DNA of 15,498 nt from Deferribacteraceae bacterium UBA1873 (GTDB lineage Bacteria; Chrysiogenota; Deferribacteres; Deferribacterales; Flexistipitaceae). Under the pieces are notes generated by a model that saw only the letters and a list, made by a program, of their open reading frames with translations, did not search any database and was not told the origin of the DNA. The DNA lies in assembly GCA_002338145.1 (NCBI GenBank), contig DDHP01000044.1, positions 565-16,062 on the forward strand, read 5' to 3'. Positions 1 through 7,903 of the stretch are shown here, piece after piece (within the stretch, counting starts at the first letter, position 1; the number at the start of each line of letters is the position of its first letter). The position numbers and the translations under genes are program-made.

Positions 1-252
1 CGGGAAGGATGTCATCTCTGACTCTCCCCTTTTTTATAACTTATTTATCAGAGAATTACAATCGGAATTTGTCAAACCTCTCCCACATACATTAGTTTTC
101 CACAAGTTTTCCACGTAGGTTTGACACGACTTTTGTTCTACTATCACTGAATCATATTTAATTTCCAAACATCAAAAAAGCATATGAGAAGTTTGTAATA
201 TATGAGCTATGCAAAACTTTTATAATTTTTACAGAGCTGCATAGCCTTTTAG
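1..252. other. Intergenic region downstream of cas2
   Basis: No convincing coding region is present here. Three small structures are visible. A 10-bp perfect inverted repeat (TGTCAAACCT at 70-79, AGGTTTGACA at 117-126) flanks two near-identical direct copies of AGTTTTCCAC. The first copy contains TTTTCCACA (96-104), which fits the relaxed DnaA-box consensus TTWTNCACA; the second reads TTTTCCACG (107-115). A further inverted repeat, GCTATGC (206-212) with GCATAGC (239-245), lies just after the cas2 stop. No CRISPR repeat-spacer periodicity is seen. Because cas2 ends here, a CRISPR leader or array could begin beyond position 1, but this cannot be shown. Confidence 0.5.
204..250 (-). terminator. 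Weak stem-loop after cas2, possible operon end
   Basis: A 7-bp inverted repeat (GCTATGC 206-212, GCATAGC 239-245) with a 26-nt AT-rich loop lies 8-47 bases past the cas2 stop. The long loop and the lack of a clean U-run after the distal arm make it a poor intrinsic terminator. It is recorded as the only hairpin at the end of the cas operon. Confidence 0.2.
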
Positions 253-537
253 TTAAATTACAAAAGCAGCACCATCATCAAAATTATAATCTTTCTTTAC
301 CCCAATTTCCTTAACTTTACTGTTAGGCTGAAGTTTGTATACAGATACAAAACCAGTTTTCAGCTCCAGTTTTTCGAGCCCTTCCAGCATTCTGTTTTGA
401 TCCCTTTTTGTCAACCTGCATTCAAACACACTTTTTTGTACCCTAAAACCAAAATTTTTCAACAGATCATCTACCTTTTTACGCTCTTTATCTTCAGTGA
501 TATCATATGCTACGACATACTTGGAATTTCTTGGCAT
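253..537 (-). CDS. cas2: CRISPR-associated protein Cas2
   Basis: A 94-residue Cas2, the structural partner of Cas1 in the spacer-integration complex. The N-terminal beta strand carries the family signature YVVAYDI with its conserved aspartate, followed by a charged helix and VFECRL, as in a ferredoxin-like Cas2 fold. Length is normal for the family. I place the start at ATG 535-537, which shares one base with the RT-Cas1 stop (537-539) and has a GGGAGG ribosome site 5-6 bases upstream. An in-frame ATG at 547-549 would add four residues but lies inside that ribosome site. The one-base overlap implies translational coupling to RT-Cas1, as expected for an adaptation module. The reading frame is intact. 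Confidence 0.95.
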   Translation of the reverse strand: MPRNSKYVVAYDITEDKERKKVDDLLKNFGFRVQKSVFECRLTKRDQNRMLEGLEKLELKTGFVSVYKLQPNSKVKEIGVKKDYNFDDGAAFVI

Positions 538-2696
538 TATTCCTCCCATCTAAATACCTTAAATGGTACATCTTCCACAACCCATCGTTTTATATTAAAT
601 ACCTGGACAGCAAGCATATCCAGTAATGATCTGCTTCTGACTGTAGCTTTGTTAGCAAATTCTTTTTCAAAATTGTATAAAAACTTTTTTCTGGCTTCAT
701 GTGTCAGATATTTCCGTTTATTATGGTCTTTAAAATCATTTGGCGTAATTACTTTTAGATTTATCATCCTTAAAATAGCCCTGTCAACAAAGACTCTAAA
801 AGGCTCTTGCACATCGGCTACAAGCGATTCATAATCATTTATTTCGCTGTGTAAAAATCCTAAGTAAGGGTTAAGCCCCACAGACCGGATTAATGAATTA
901 ACACGGCTAAAAAGCAGATAATAGCCAAAATTAAGCAATCCATTGTACAAATCCGACTCTTTCCGCCCCCTTTTCTCTGCCTTAAACTCTTCATACTTTA
1001 CAGTTTTATTAATCAATGAGAAGCACAGCTTAGCTGCTTGTCCTTCGTACCCGCGGATTTCATTGACATTTTCAGATTTTTTAATTTCTTCAATTATATT
1101 CACAAGCCTCTCAAAGCCCTCTTTGGACATCCTCCTCTTTTTAATAAAACTTATATAGTTACTGATTTTTGCAATGGCAAATTCCTGAGCATATGCAAAT
1201 CGTTCAGCTTCAGTAATATTAAAAAACTTAGAGGCATGTTGATTTGCAATATCGAAATACTTTCGGGAGTCCGGTTTTATTGTAGTAATATAGTAGCCAC
1301 TGTACAATGTCATGGAAATAGGGATATTTCTATCAATGCATTTGCTCACAAAAAATGATGAAAAAGAGGCCTGATCCAGGATGAGCACTTCGCTAATCCT
1401 GTTCAGTGGAACACTATTAAGAATTTCTTTGTTTTTCCTAATTTCCAGTCTCTCCCCCTGAACTGAAATAAATACAAAAGGCTCAGTAATAAATAAAGGC
1501 TTTCGGTAGGGCGATTCTTCCACACTGTTGTCCACAACCATGCCATCACCAGTAAAGTTATAACCTAAAAAATTAAATCCATCTTCGATATGCTTAATAG
1601 ATGTTTTATTTCTGTTTAAAGACAGACCTATTTTAACCATATGTTTGTGCGTTTCTTCCAAAATCGATTCTGCCTCTTCATAAGTCTTTGTCAAGATAAT
1701 AAAATCATCAGCAAATCGTATCATTCGTTTGTCACTATTGTGAAACTCCTCATCAAAGCTATCCAGATAAATATTAGCAAAGAGCGGGGATGTGGGATAA
1801 CCCAGAGGGATCCCTCGCGAAAAATCACTATCTTGACCAATGATAATCGTTTTTAACAGCTTCATTGTAACCTGATCAGCATCCGGTAAAAGTTTCTGCA
1901 GGATATCATAGAGTTTCCTCTGATCTACTGACGGGAAGAAATCTTCTATATCTGACTCCACAATATAACAATACCCTTCTGCGATAGCATCATTAATTTT
2001 CTTGATTGCATCCTGCCTTCCTCTGCCCTTTCTGTATCCTATTGATGATTCTTCGAACGTTTTGTCGAACACCTTAAACAACGCATCATGAACACATTTA
2101 TATACCAAATGATCTTTAAATATCGGTTTTTCGATTGTTCTATGCTCACCATTTCCTTTGGGGATACTAAAAACTTCCGGTTTTTCTGGCTTGTACGTGC
2201 CGGATACGATTTCCTCAAGGAGGATTTCAGGGAGATTATCCTCTATAAAGATTAGTTTTTCGTTGTCCTGCTGCTCTTCATAAAGATTCTCAAATACTGA
2301 ATCAATGTAGTCATAATTGCATATCAGTGGATCAAAATGTGCAACCGGTTTGTCATACAGTTTGTAATAACCAAGGGCATTGGAGATCTTCGTACCTGTG
2401 TGTATATGTGATCCGAGAATAAGTAATGGCATTAGCTCTGTTAAATCACCTTTTATATAAAGCTTTCCCATGCAGCCTTTAATGTACTGGATATGTCCCT
2501 GCTGGGATACAGACATTTTCTTTTGCTCGGTATAATTCCAGTAGTAAGGCAATATGGTAAATCTGGAAGTATCAATATCAAGGCAATTTATTTGAAACAG
2601 GTTAATAAGCCTGTTATTAAAAATTTTGACAAACGTATCTTCATCAATAAATGTCCTGATATTCTTTTTCACCAAGGGAAATCCCAGCGGCGTCAA
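537..2696 (-). CDS. cas1: Cas6 C-terminal part - reverse transcriptase - Cas1 fusion
   Basis: A three-part adaptation protein. With residue 1 at the TTG codon 2694-2696, residues 1-115 resemble the C-terminal half of Cas6: FLTPLGF straddles the start and TGTKISNALGYYKL (100-113) is the glycine-rich loop. Residues about 150-385 are a reverse transcriptase, with SDIEDFFPSVD (248-258), GIPLGYPTSPLFANIYLD (295-312), the catalytic FADD (328-331), GLSLNRNKT (357-365) and FLGYNF. Residues about 400-719 are Cas1, with expected metal ligands E551 (GYEGQ), H616 (GFLH) and D628 (DVQEPFR). RT-Cas1 with Cas2 can acquire spacers from RNA in studied systems. The frame stays open upstream to the stop at 2769-2771 and, past two stops, matches the rest of Cas6. 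The true start is therefore uncertain; the TTG has no ribosome site. RT and Cas1 active-site residues are intact. Cas2 follows with a one-base overlap. Confidence 0.93.
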   Translation of the reverse strand: MTPLGFPLVKKNIRTFIDEDTFVKIFNNRLINLFQINCLDIDTSRFTILPYYWNYTEQKKMSVSQQGHIQYIKGCMGKLYIKGDLTELMPLLILGSHIHTGTKISNALGYYKLYDKPVAHFDPLICNYDYIDSVFENLYEEQQDNEKLIFIEDNLPEILLEEIVSGTYKPEKPEVFSIPKGNGEHRTIEKPIFKDHLVYKCVHDALFKVFDKTFEESSIGYRKGRGRQDAIKKINDAIAEGYCYIVESDIEDFFPSVDQRKLYDILQKLLPDADQVTMKLLKTIIIGQDSDFSRGIPLGYPTSPLFANIYLDSFDEEFHNSDKRMIRFADDFIILTKTYEEAESILEETHKHMVKIGLSLNRNKTSIKHIEDGFNFLGYNFTGDGMVVDNSVEESPYRKPLFITEPFVFISVQGERLEIRKNKEILNSVPLNRISEVLILDQASFSSFFVSKCIDRNIPISMTLYSGYYITTIKPDSRKYFDIANQHASKFFNITEAERFAYAQEFAIAKISNYISFIKKRRMSKEGFERLVNIIEEIKKSENVNEIRGYEGQAAKLCFSLINKTVKYEEFKAEKRGRKESDLYNGLLNFGYYLLFSRVNSLIRSVGLNPYLGFLHSEINDYESLVADVQEPFRVFVDRAILRMINLKVITPNDFKDHNKRKYLTHEARKKFLYNFEKEFANKATVRSRSLLDMLAVQVFNIKRWVVEDVPFKVFRWEE

Positions 2697-3136
2697 AAAA
2701 AGGAGGCATACTTCATTAATACTAAAATCAATATCGGTACTTTTTAATATATTTTCAAATTTTATCAGTTAAAAAGATTATATTTTGTTTAAAGTGATAT
2801 TCCTGCTGTTTTCCGGGATGTCAAAATATTGTACCAAAGCATCCTGCCATACCTGAGATATTTCGATATCATAATTGCAAAAAAATATTTCCACCCTCTG
2901 CGGCAGATTAATTTTCGGCTTGAAACCAAATTTTCTATCTGGTAAATGGCAAAAATCCTGTGCTGATTGTCATAGCTGCCGGTAACTATTTTTGTAACAT
3001 CTTTGATAACACTGTTAACAAGCATATAAAAAGGAACTGCTCCAGGGATACGCCTGGTGTTTATAAACGAAACTGTTAATTTTGCCCATGTTAATTCTTT
3101 TAAAAATTCGTTTTTACCGTTTTTTATTATTTTCAT
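2697..3136 (-). pseudogene. cas6: N-terminal part of Cas6 (head of Cas6-RT-Cas1), interrupted
   Basis: This stretch should encode the N-terminal half of Cas6, the endoribonuclease that cuts pre-crRNA, as the head of a Cas6-RT-Cas1 fusion. ATG 3134-3136 opens a 115-codon frame ending at 2789, overlapping the previous cas gene by 23 bases. After about residue 67 (IFAIYQIE) that frame stops looking like protein. The -1 frame takes over with FGFKPKINLPQRVEIFF and runs to TAA 2778-2780. The same frame has a second TAA at 2769-2771 and then continues into the Cas6 FLTPLGF motif and RT-Cas1. Restoring one A in the A-run at 2931-2934, adding one A at 2783-2786 and dropping one at 2760-2763 would give one continuous protein of about 866 residues. 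Either the gene is truly broken or the run lengths are misread. The Cas6 assignment rests mainly on the fused C-terminal motifs. Confidence 0.75.
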
Positions 3137-4952
3137 TGTTATTTTTCTTTAGATATGGATATTTTACATTAACCTCTGTTAAGTTTTGATGGAATTTGCT
3201 ACCTTTTTTATTATTGGCAAACCATTTGTAATGTTCTTTATTTTGATTATTACTGGGATATTGTACCGGGGTAGGTGCTTTCTCAAAATTTGCTAGTTTC
3301 AGAAAATCCTCAAAACCGGGATTATTCCTCAGCTCATTTTCGATACTGTTTATATCATAATTTCTATCTTCAATTGCATGTTTTATATTGTTGCCTTCTG
3401 CATTCAGGGTTCTGATTTTCACGGAATCACAATAAAACCTTATACTGCCGAGACCTAACGGCTTCCCCATTCCTATTTTATGAGCATGTTCTTCACTGTT
3501 GCCTATAGTCAGTACCCATATTAAAGTATTCAGTTCTTTTTCTGTAATTTTATTAAAATAAATCTTGCCTTTAAATTCAGCTTGAGCATTAAGGGGTCTT
3601 ATGCCGACATTTCGTTCACTTTTCTCTTTAGCTTCCTCCACTTTCTTAATCTTTTGATGCCAATAAAATTTTCTACCCAATATCTTGGGATTATTTAGGA
3701 CATATTTTTTATTTTGATGCTTAGATTTTACGTAGTCATATGTCCAATATTCAGCTTTTTCATTCGGTTTTTTCAGATAAAATTCCGAGGCGGAAATCTT
3801 TGGGGAAGAGAGCTCATTTAATACAATAGGTTTGTGGAATAACGAACTATTAGTTTTAACAAATTCAGCATCACCAAACCTGACTTTAGAAGCCAGTGCT
3901 TTGCTGTTTTTACCATTCTCACTTACAAAGCCAAATAACTTACAAGCGGGACAAATGCAGTTTTCTGATGAACACGGGCTGTAAGTATCTAAAATATCCT
4001 TCAGTCTCTTTTTATAGACCTCTCTGCCCATTGCAGCAGGAGAAATATAGTATAATGAGTCGCATACTTTATGATAATACACGAGAAAAAAATCATCTTT
4101 TGGATTAATATGTTTGTAACCGTTGTGCCCTTTCTTCAAATGTTTGTTAATTTTTGAATCAGCATAAAGCTTTAACGAATATTTAAAATTTTCCACCACC
4201 TCTTTCGGAATTTCTATACTGTTATCATTTTTATTAAGGATGCAAAATATGGATTCATGATGTTTTTTAACAAAATCCTCACCTTTATGGAGATATCCTT
4301 TTTTATATCCATTTTTTTCTGTTTTTGAAATATCGCTCACCAATTTAAATAAAACCTTATTGCTTTTATTCTTTTTAATGTATTTTTCATACGTCCCTCC
4401 CTCCTTAAACCATATTTCATGCTCCCACTTATATTTCTTCAGTTCGGATTTGAAATTCCTATTTTTATCTTTATTATTATCTTTAACTTTTATACCATAT
4501 CTTTCACACTCATACAGATACCACTTATCCCCCTTTTTTTTCAGAATGCCCGGCTTGCCGGCTTTTACTTCTACAGGTCTTCTAAATATCCTTTCATCTT
4601 CATCAACTACAGAAAGACAAGAATTTGTTACCGCTTCAAATGCAGATCTTATAACTCCTCTTATCTCACTTCCGGGAAGTACTGGAGCTTTTGGTTCTAC
4701 CGGCCCCTCCTGAATTCCACTCAAGTCTTCATATGAAAAAAAATCATAAGAATGCATATTTGGGACATTAAATCTTTTTTGAAAGGCTTTATTGTTTGTT
4801 ACGTTTGGAATAAAAACAGGTGTTAATGTTTTCACGCTGTATTCTATCCAACCGGTTATTCCTTTTTTAGAAGGATATTCATTTATAGATTTTTTGCTGC
4901 ATTTGTCCCCAATTTCCACAAAATGATAAGGGTTTACAAATCTATTACTCAT
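3114..4952 (-). CDS. Large type III-D RAMP (Cas7) protein, TIGR03986 type
   Basis: A 612-residue RAMP-superfamily protein matching the TIGR03986 pattern, a Cas7-like backbone subunit with large insertions found beside csx19 and csx10 in type III-D loci. Visible marks are RFVNPYHFVEI at the N-terminus, VLPGSEIRGVIRSAFE (91-106) as the Cas7 helix after the catalytic loop, a cysteine group C327, C332, C334, C337 that could bind zinc, and the glycine-rich loop GMGKPLGLGS (494-503). The lysine-rich C-terminal tail is low complexity. I choose ATG 4950-4952: it overlaps the csx19 stop by 8 bases (ATGAGTAA) and has GAGGTGG four bases upstream. An upstream ATG at 4973 would add seven residues and lies before the ribosome site. 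It should help hold crRNA and target RNA, and may be one of the RNA-cleaving subunits. The frame is intact. Confidence 0.88.
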   Translation of the reverse strand: MSNRFVNPYHFVEIGDKCSKKSINEYPSKKGITGWIEYSVKTLTPVFIPNVTNNKAFQKRFNVPNMHSYDFFSYEDLSGIQEGPVEPKAPVLPGSEIRGVIRSAFEAVTNSCLSVVDEDERIFRRPVEVKAGKPGILKKKGDKWYLYECERYGIKVKDNNKDKNRNFKSELKKYKWEHEIWFKEGGTYEKYIKKNKSNKVLFKLVSDISKTEKNGYKKGYLHKGEDFVKKHHESIFCILNKNDNSIEIPKEVVENFKYSLKLYADSKINKHLKKGHNGYKHINPKDDFFLVYYHKVCDSLYYISPAAMGREVYKKRLKDILDTYSPCSSENCICPACKLFGFVSENGKNSKALASKVRFGDAEFVKTNSSLFHKPIVLNELSSPKISASEFYLKKPNEKAEYWTYDYVKSKHQNKKYVLNNPKILGRKFYWHQKIKKVEEAKEKSERNVGIRPLNAQAEFKGKIYFNKITEKELNTLIWVLTIGNSEEHAHKIGMGKPLGLGSIRFYCDSVKIRTLNAEGNNIKHAIEDRNYDINSIENELRNNPGFEDFLKLANFEKAPTPVQYPSNNQNKEHYKWFANNKKGSKFHQNLTEVNVKYPYLKKNNNENNKKR

Positions 4953-5478
4953 ATACCACCTCATTTTTGTCATTTTTGATGTTTACAAATCTGGCATCAT
5001 AAAAATATAATCTACCAAATTCATCCGGTGTCAGGTAGTTTCTTACCGTTAGTTTCATTGAGCCTGATTTTGTATCAAGTGGAAAAGGGATGTAAATTCC
5101 CTTATTTCTGTCTACAAGAGCATTTTTCTCCCTATCAAAATCCCATAATCCGTGTGTATCATCATACACAAAAACATTATCAGTTTTACTCGCTTTACTT
5201 TCACATCTGAATCTGTATTTGTATAAGTTGTTTTCAATTTTCCAAAAATGCAGCTCAGCATTTCCGTTAAAGATGCGCCCCTCCAGCAGAGTATCTGTTT
5301 GTATTGTATCAGATAGCGCAGATAGTCTGATAAAGGATACTTTATCTGCAAAATATAAAAGTAAAAGGTTATCCCCTGCCAATTCTTCATATTTGTCAAA
5401 CAATTCTGAAAGAGCACTCTCCTTTACTTTTTCCGTCTTAGAATATGTGTATATATCCACTACTTTATTTTTAAGCAT
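4945..5478 (-). CDS. csx19: CRISPR-associated protein Csx19
   Basis: A 177-residue protein resembling Csx19 (TIGR03984), a marker of type III-D systems and a subunit of the effector complex. The recognisable core is LLLLYFADKVSFIRL followed by LLEGRIFNGNAELHFWK (about residues 66-82). No catalytic motif is seen, in line with a structural role. The start ATG 5476-5478 overlaps the stop of the preceding RAMP gene by 8 bases and has GGAGAAGG just upstream. An in-frame ATG at 5505 lies inside the preceding gene, before the ribosome site, and is less likely. It is tightly coupled to both neighbours, with 8-base overlaps on each side, so the three genes are probably translated in fixed proportion. 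Confidence 0.85.
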   Translation of the reverse strand: MLKNKVVDIYTYSKTEKVKESALSELFDKYEELAGDNLLLLYFADKVSFIRLSALSDTIQTDTLLEGRIFNGNAELHFWKIENNLYKYRFRCESKASKTDNVFVYDDTHGLWDFDREKNALVDRNKGIYIPFPLDTKSGSMKLTVRNYLTPDEFGRLYFYDARFVNIKNDKNEVVYE

Positions 5479-6577
5479 TGCCTTCTCCTTTTTTCGGTAT
5501 AACAAAGATTCCTTTGTTTAGATAATCCATATAGGACTGCTCATTAACCTCAATTGATTTCAAGCTCAAAACACCTCTTCCAACAGCTGTTTCCCCACCG
5601 ACAGGATGAATACCTAAGCCTATTTCTTTTATGGCCATCAAGATTAGGTCTCTATAACATTCACATTCTTTTTTTAGCAGTATTTCTACACGGAAATGAC
5701 CTTTATAGTGTGCTTTAGAGGTAAACAATGCTCCTTTCACCACAGCCCCACTGAATCTGTCCACTTTGTTCCTTGTATAAATCAAGCCTTTTCCCCCTGT
5801 AATTGCATTTTCGGAAACAGTGATATTTGATGGCCGTGCACGGAGACTGTAAGCCAGATTGCTGTCTTCTCTCACTTTGCCAAAAATTTTTTCAACAATA
5901 TTTTCCGGATTGCTGTAATTTAGTTCAAATAGGAGATTATACACTGAGTGCCTCAGAGCACCTGAAAAACTTGTGCCGGGGATTACTGGATTATTTCCAC
6001 TTGATATATGGCTAAAATCTTCTTCAGCATTAATATACTCAGGGTTAGACCTGACCAAAATTGAATTCACTACTTCAAATTCAGCTGATATTTTATCAAT
6101 ATTAATATCAGAGTCCACTTTTTCAGGCACAAATGAATCCTTGACAAGGTTCCAGTTAAAATCAATCCATTTGTCCACATCCTGTTTTTCTGACATGTTT
6201 AGAATGAGCTTTCTTATATTAACAAGGCGAGCAGCACCAAAGCCTCTGCTGGTCTTTGCTCCAAAACGCAAATACCCACCTGCCAATTTGGCAAGTAAAT
6301 TTTCAAATTCTCTGATATATTTCTCCCCTTCATGAGTACCCCACAACACTAACTCTATCTTAGTATTAAACAAAGCTCCCTTTTCCATTATTTCATAGTC
6401 GTATTTAGACTTGTCAACAGCCAGCCTTGATTCAAAGTCAAGTTTTACTCCATCTCTTTTTGATACTTTATAATTATTTTCAGGATACAAATCGTGGAAA
6501 ATCAGCAATGACTGCTCAGAATCTCTGTCCCCAAACAGTATGTTTCTACCATTATTGTGGTATTCAGAGCGCAACAC
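5471..6577 (-). CDS. Double Cas7-type RAMP protein, N-terminally truncated
   Basis: Two fused Cas7-like RAMP units of the type III-D backbone. Unit 1 (residues 1 to about 120) ends in the glycine-rich loop GGYLRFGAKTSRGFGAARL (100-118). Unit 2 (about 165-340) has VIPGTSFSGALRH (198-210), a possible catalytic acidic loop near E185-D187, and GLGIHPVGGETAVGRG (320-335). The annotated start is GTG 6575-6577 inside csx10, with no ribosome site. The frame upstream encodes IPATSFAGVLRS, the helix equivalent to unit 2's IPGTSFSGALR, but a TAG at 6602-6604 directly precedes the isoleucine. The first strand and catalytic loop of unit 1, roughly 35-50 residues in family members, are missing and are not found in another frame upstream. 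This looks like a deletion fused to the csx10 tail. Without them, unit 1 would probably fold badly and could not cut RNA. The csx19 start overlaps its end. Confidence 0.85.
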   Translation of the reverse strand: MLRSEYHNNGRNILFGDRDSEQSLLIFHDLYPENNYKVSKRDGVKLDFESRLAVDKSKYDYEIMEKGALFNTKIELVLWGTHEGEKYIREFENLLAKLAGGYLRFGAKTSRGFGAARLVNIRKLILNMSEKQDVDKWIDFNWNLVKDSFVPEKVDSDINIDKISAEFEVVNSILVRSNPEYINAEEDFSHISSGNNPVIPGTSFSGALRHSVYNLLFELNYSNPENIVEKIFGKVREDSNLAYSLRARPSNITVSENAITGGKGLIYTRNKVDRFSGAVVKGALFTSKAHYKGHFRVEILLKKECECYRDLILMAIKEIGLGIHPVGGETAVGRGVLSLKSIEVNEQSYMDYLNKGIFVIPKKGEGNA

Positions 6578-7901
6578 ACCTGCAAAAGAAGTTGCCGGAA
6601 TCTATTGTTACTGTCTCATTTTTGGGATTTTTGGTTATCGTTAATTTACAGTGTCCGTACTGAGAATTTTTAGATTTACCCAAATATGCGGTAAACGTAT
6701 CCGAGGGTAATGCTTTTTGAAGTTTTGCCAGAAGTGTCTGCTCGCCTCTTATAATACTTCTGAAATGCATGTCTTTATTTACAGCTTCAAAAGTAAAAAA
6801 CTCACCTTCATCTTTGTCTGGTCTCCCTTTGTTTCTGTTTGCTAACGGTCTGCTGTGATGATAACTTGTTATTTTCAAAACAGATTTCTCTATAAATTCT
6901 CCGTTGTCTTTTATCATTATAAAAGGTTTTGCACCACCTTTGGTTATAATATCATTTTCCGTAATTTTTCTATAGTCATAAGGATTTGCTGTGTCAAAAT
7001 ATTCATCCTGTTTATTTTTCTCTTTTGTTATGGAAATAGGGGCAGGTATGCTTCTTTCATCATTGATAACAGGATATCCGTTATAAAACTGAACCTTGTT
7101 GTTTAGAAAAATATCCAAAAAGTCTTTATCTTTATGAGCATCCTTGCCCAGTCTATAATATTTGATGTAGTATCTTGCCATTAGTCCCAAAATTGAGCTG
7201 CCCGGAATACTGTCTTCTGAAATCTGACCATTACCTACTTTATTAGTGGTTAAAATACCGGATAATGTCTCTATATCAAGCTGCAGACTGTCATTGGCTA
7301 CAAAATTTTCATTATGATATTTCTTCGATTTTTTAATGTTCTCCAAAGTCATTTTGATATGACCGAAACCTCTGTTTCTGTTCAAACCGAAAAATCTTGT
7401 AACTTTACATATTGTTTGCAAATCATCCAGATACTCATGAGGTAAATCAATATCGAATTCGAAAAACAGGCCTCTCCTGAGTGCACGTACCATCCTTAAA
7501 GAATTTTCTTTGGCAATACCGTTTTCTATAGCAGTAGCAGAAACAATTTGAGTATAATAATTTAAAACTGTTTCCTTATTTAAAATAATTTTTGGCAGCT
7601 CCTCCCTGATATTTTCCAAAAAAACTTTTAAATCCCTGTAGTTCAGCGGATAGCCGTTCGATAAAACCAATACACCTTCATTACCACCGGTCACACCAAA
7701 AATATTATTTAAGCTATTTCTGTCCATTTTATCTGCATTAACCAAATGCCATGCATTTTCTCGAAGGATTCCTTTTATTCGTTTTGCAGGTATATAGGGT
7801 AATCCATAGTCATCGCTAACAACTTCCACATCTATAATACTCCCCCTGCCCTCACCCGTTGCAGGAATTGCATTGCTCAGTAACTCCATCTTGATTTTCA
7901 T
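6564..7901 (-). CDS. csx10: CRISPR-associated RAMP protein Csx10, probable C-terminal truncation
   Basis: A 445-residue Csx10 (TIGR02674-like) RAMP subunit of the type III-D effector, at the crRNA 5'-end (Cas5/Csm4-like) position. The N-terminal RAMP unit shows AIPATGEGRGSIID (11-24), DDYGLPYIPAKRIKGILRE (30-48), NSLRMVRALRRGL and the glycine loop FGLNRNRGFGHI. A second unit begins near residue 203, with IPGSSILGLMARYY, and reaches YLGKSKNSQYGHCKL (406-420). From memory of the family, homologues continue past this motif into a further C-terminal part with another glycine-rich loop. Here the protein ends about 25 residues later in the atypical tail SGNFFCRCVAL, which overlaps the truncated double-Cas7 gene in another frame. 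This suggests one deletion cut both genes. ATG 7899-7901 is preferred: GAGGAG lies 5 bases upstream and the cas10 stop 2 bases upstream. A GTG at 7907 is also in frame. Confidence 0.85.
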   Translation of the reverse strand: MKIKMELLSNAIPATGEGRGSIIDVEVVSDDYGLPYIPAKRIKGILRENAWHLVNADKMDRNSLNNIFGVTGGNEGVLVLSNGYPLNYRDLKVFLENIREELPKIILNKETVLNYYTQIVSATAIENGIAKENSLRMVRALRRGLFFEFDIDLPHEYLDDLQTICKVTRFFGLNRNRGFGHIKMTLENIKKSKKYHNENFVANDSLQLDIETLSGILTTNKVGNGQISEDSIPGSSILGLMARYYIKYYRLGKDAHKDKDFLDIFLNNKVQFYNGYPVINDERSIPAPISITKEKNKQDEYFDTANPYDYRKITENDIITKGGAKPFIMIKDNGEFIEKSVLKITSYHHSRPLANRNKGRPDKDEGEFFTFEAVNKDMHFRSIIRGEQTLLAKLQKALPSDTFTAYLGKSKNSQYGHCKLTITKNPKNETVTIDSGNFFCRCVAL

Positions 7902-7903
7902 AA

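Noticed and set aside
1..252. Possible CRISPR array next to cas2
   Set aside because: No repeat of 25-40 bases recurs with spacer-length spacing. Only 9-11 base repeats are present.
397..834. Plus-strand open frame of 145 codons across cas2 and the Cas1 end
   Set aside because: It lies antisense to two well-supported genes, shows no domain or ribosome site, and its composition is that of a reverse-strand shadow. The same applies to the other plus-strand frames between 900 and 13200.
2695..2710. AGGAGG on the plus strand as a ribosome site
   Set aside because: No plus-strand gene follows; it is antisense to the Cas6-RT-Cas1 coding region.
2769..2780. Stop-and-restart between Cas6 and RT-Cas1 as a natural gene boundary
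   Set aside because: There is no ATG or ribosome site near the stops, and the Cas6 motif FLTPLGF and glycine loop lie after them, so the boundary would cut through the Cas6 fold.
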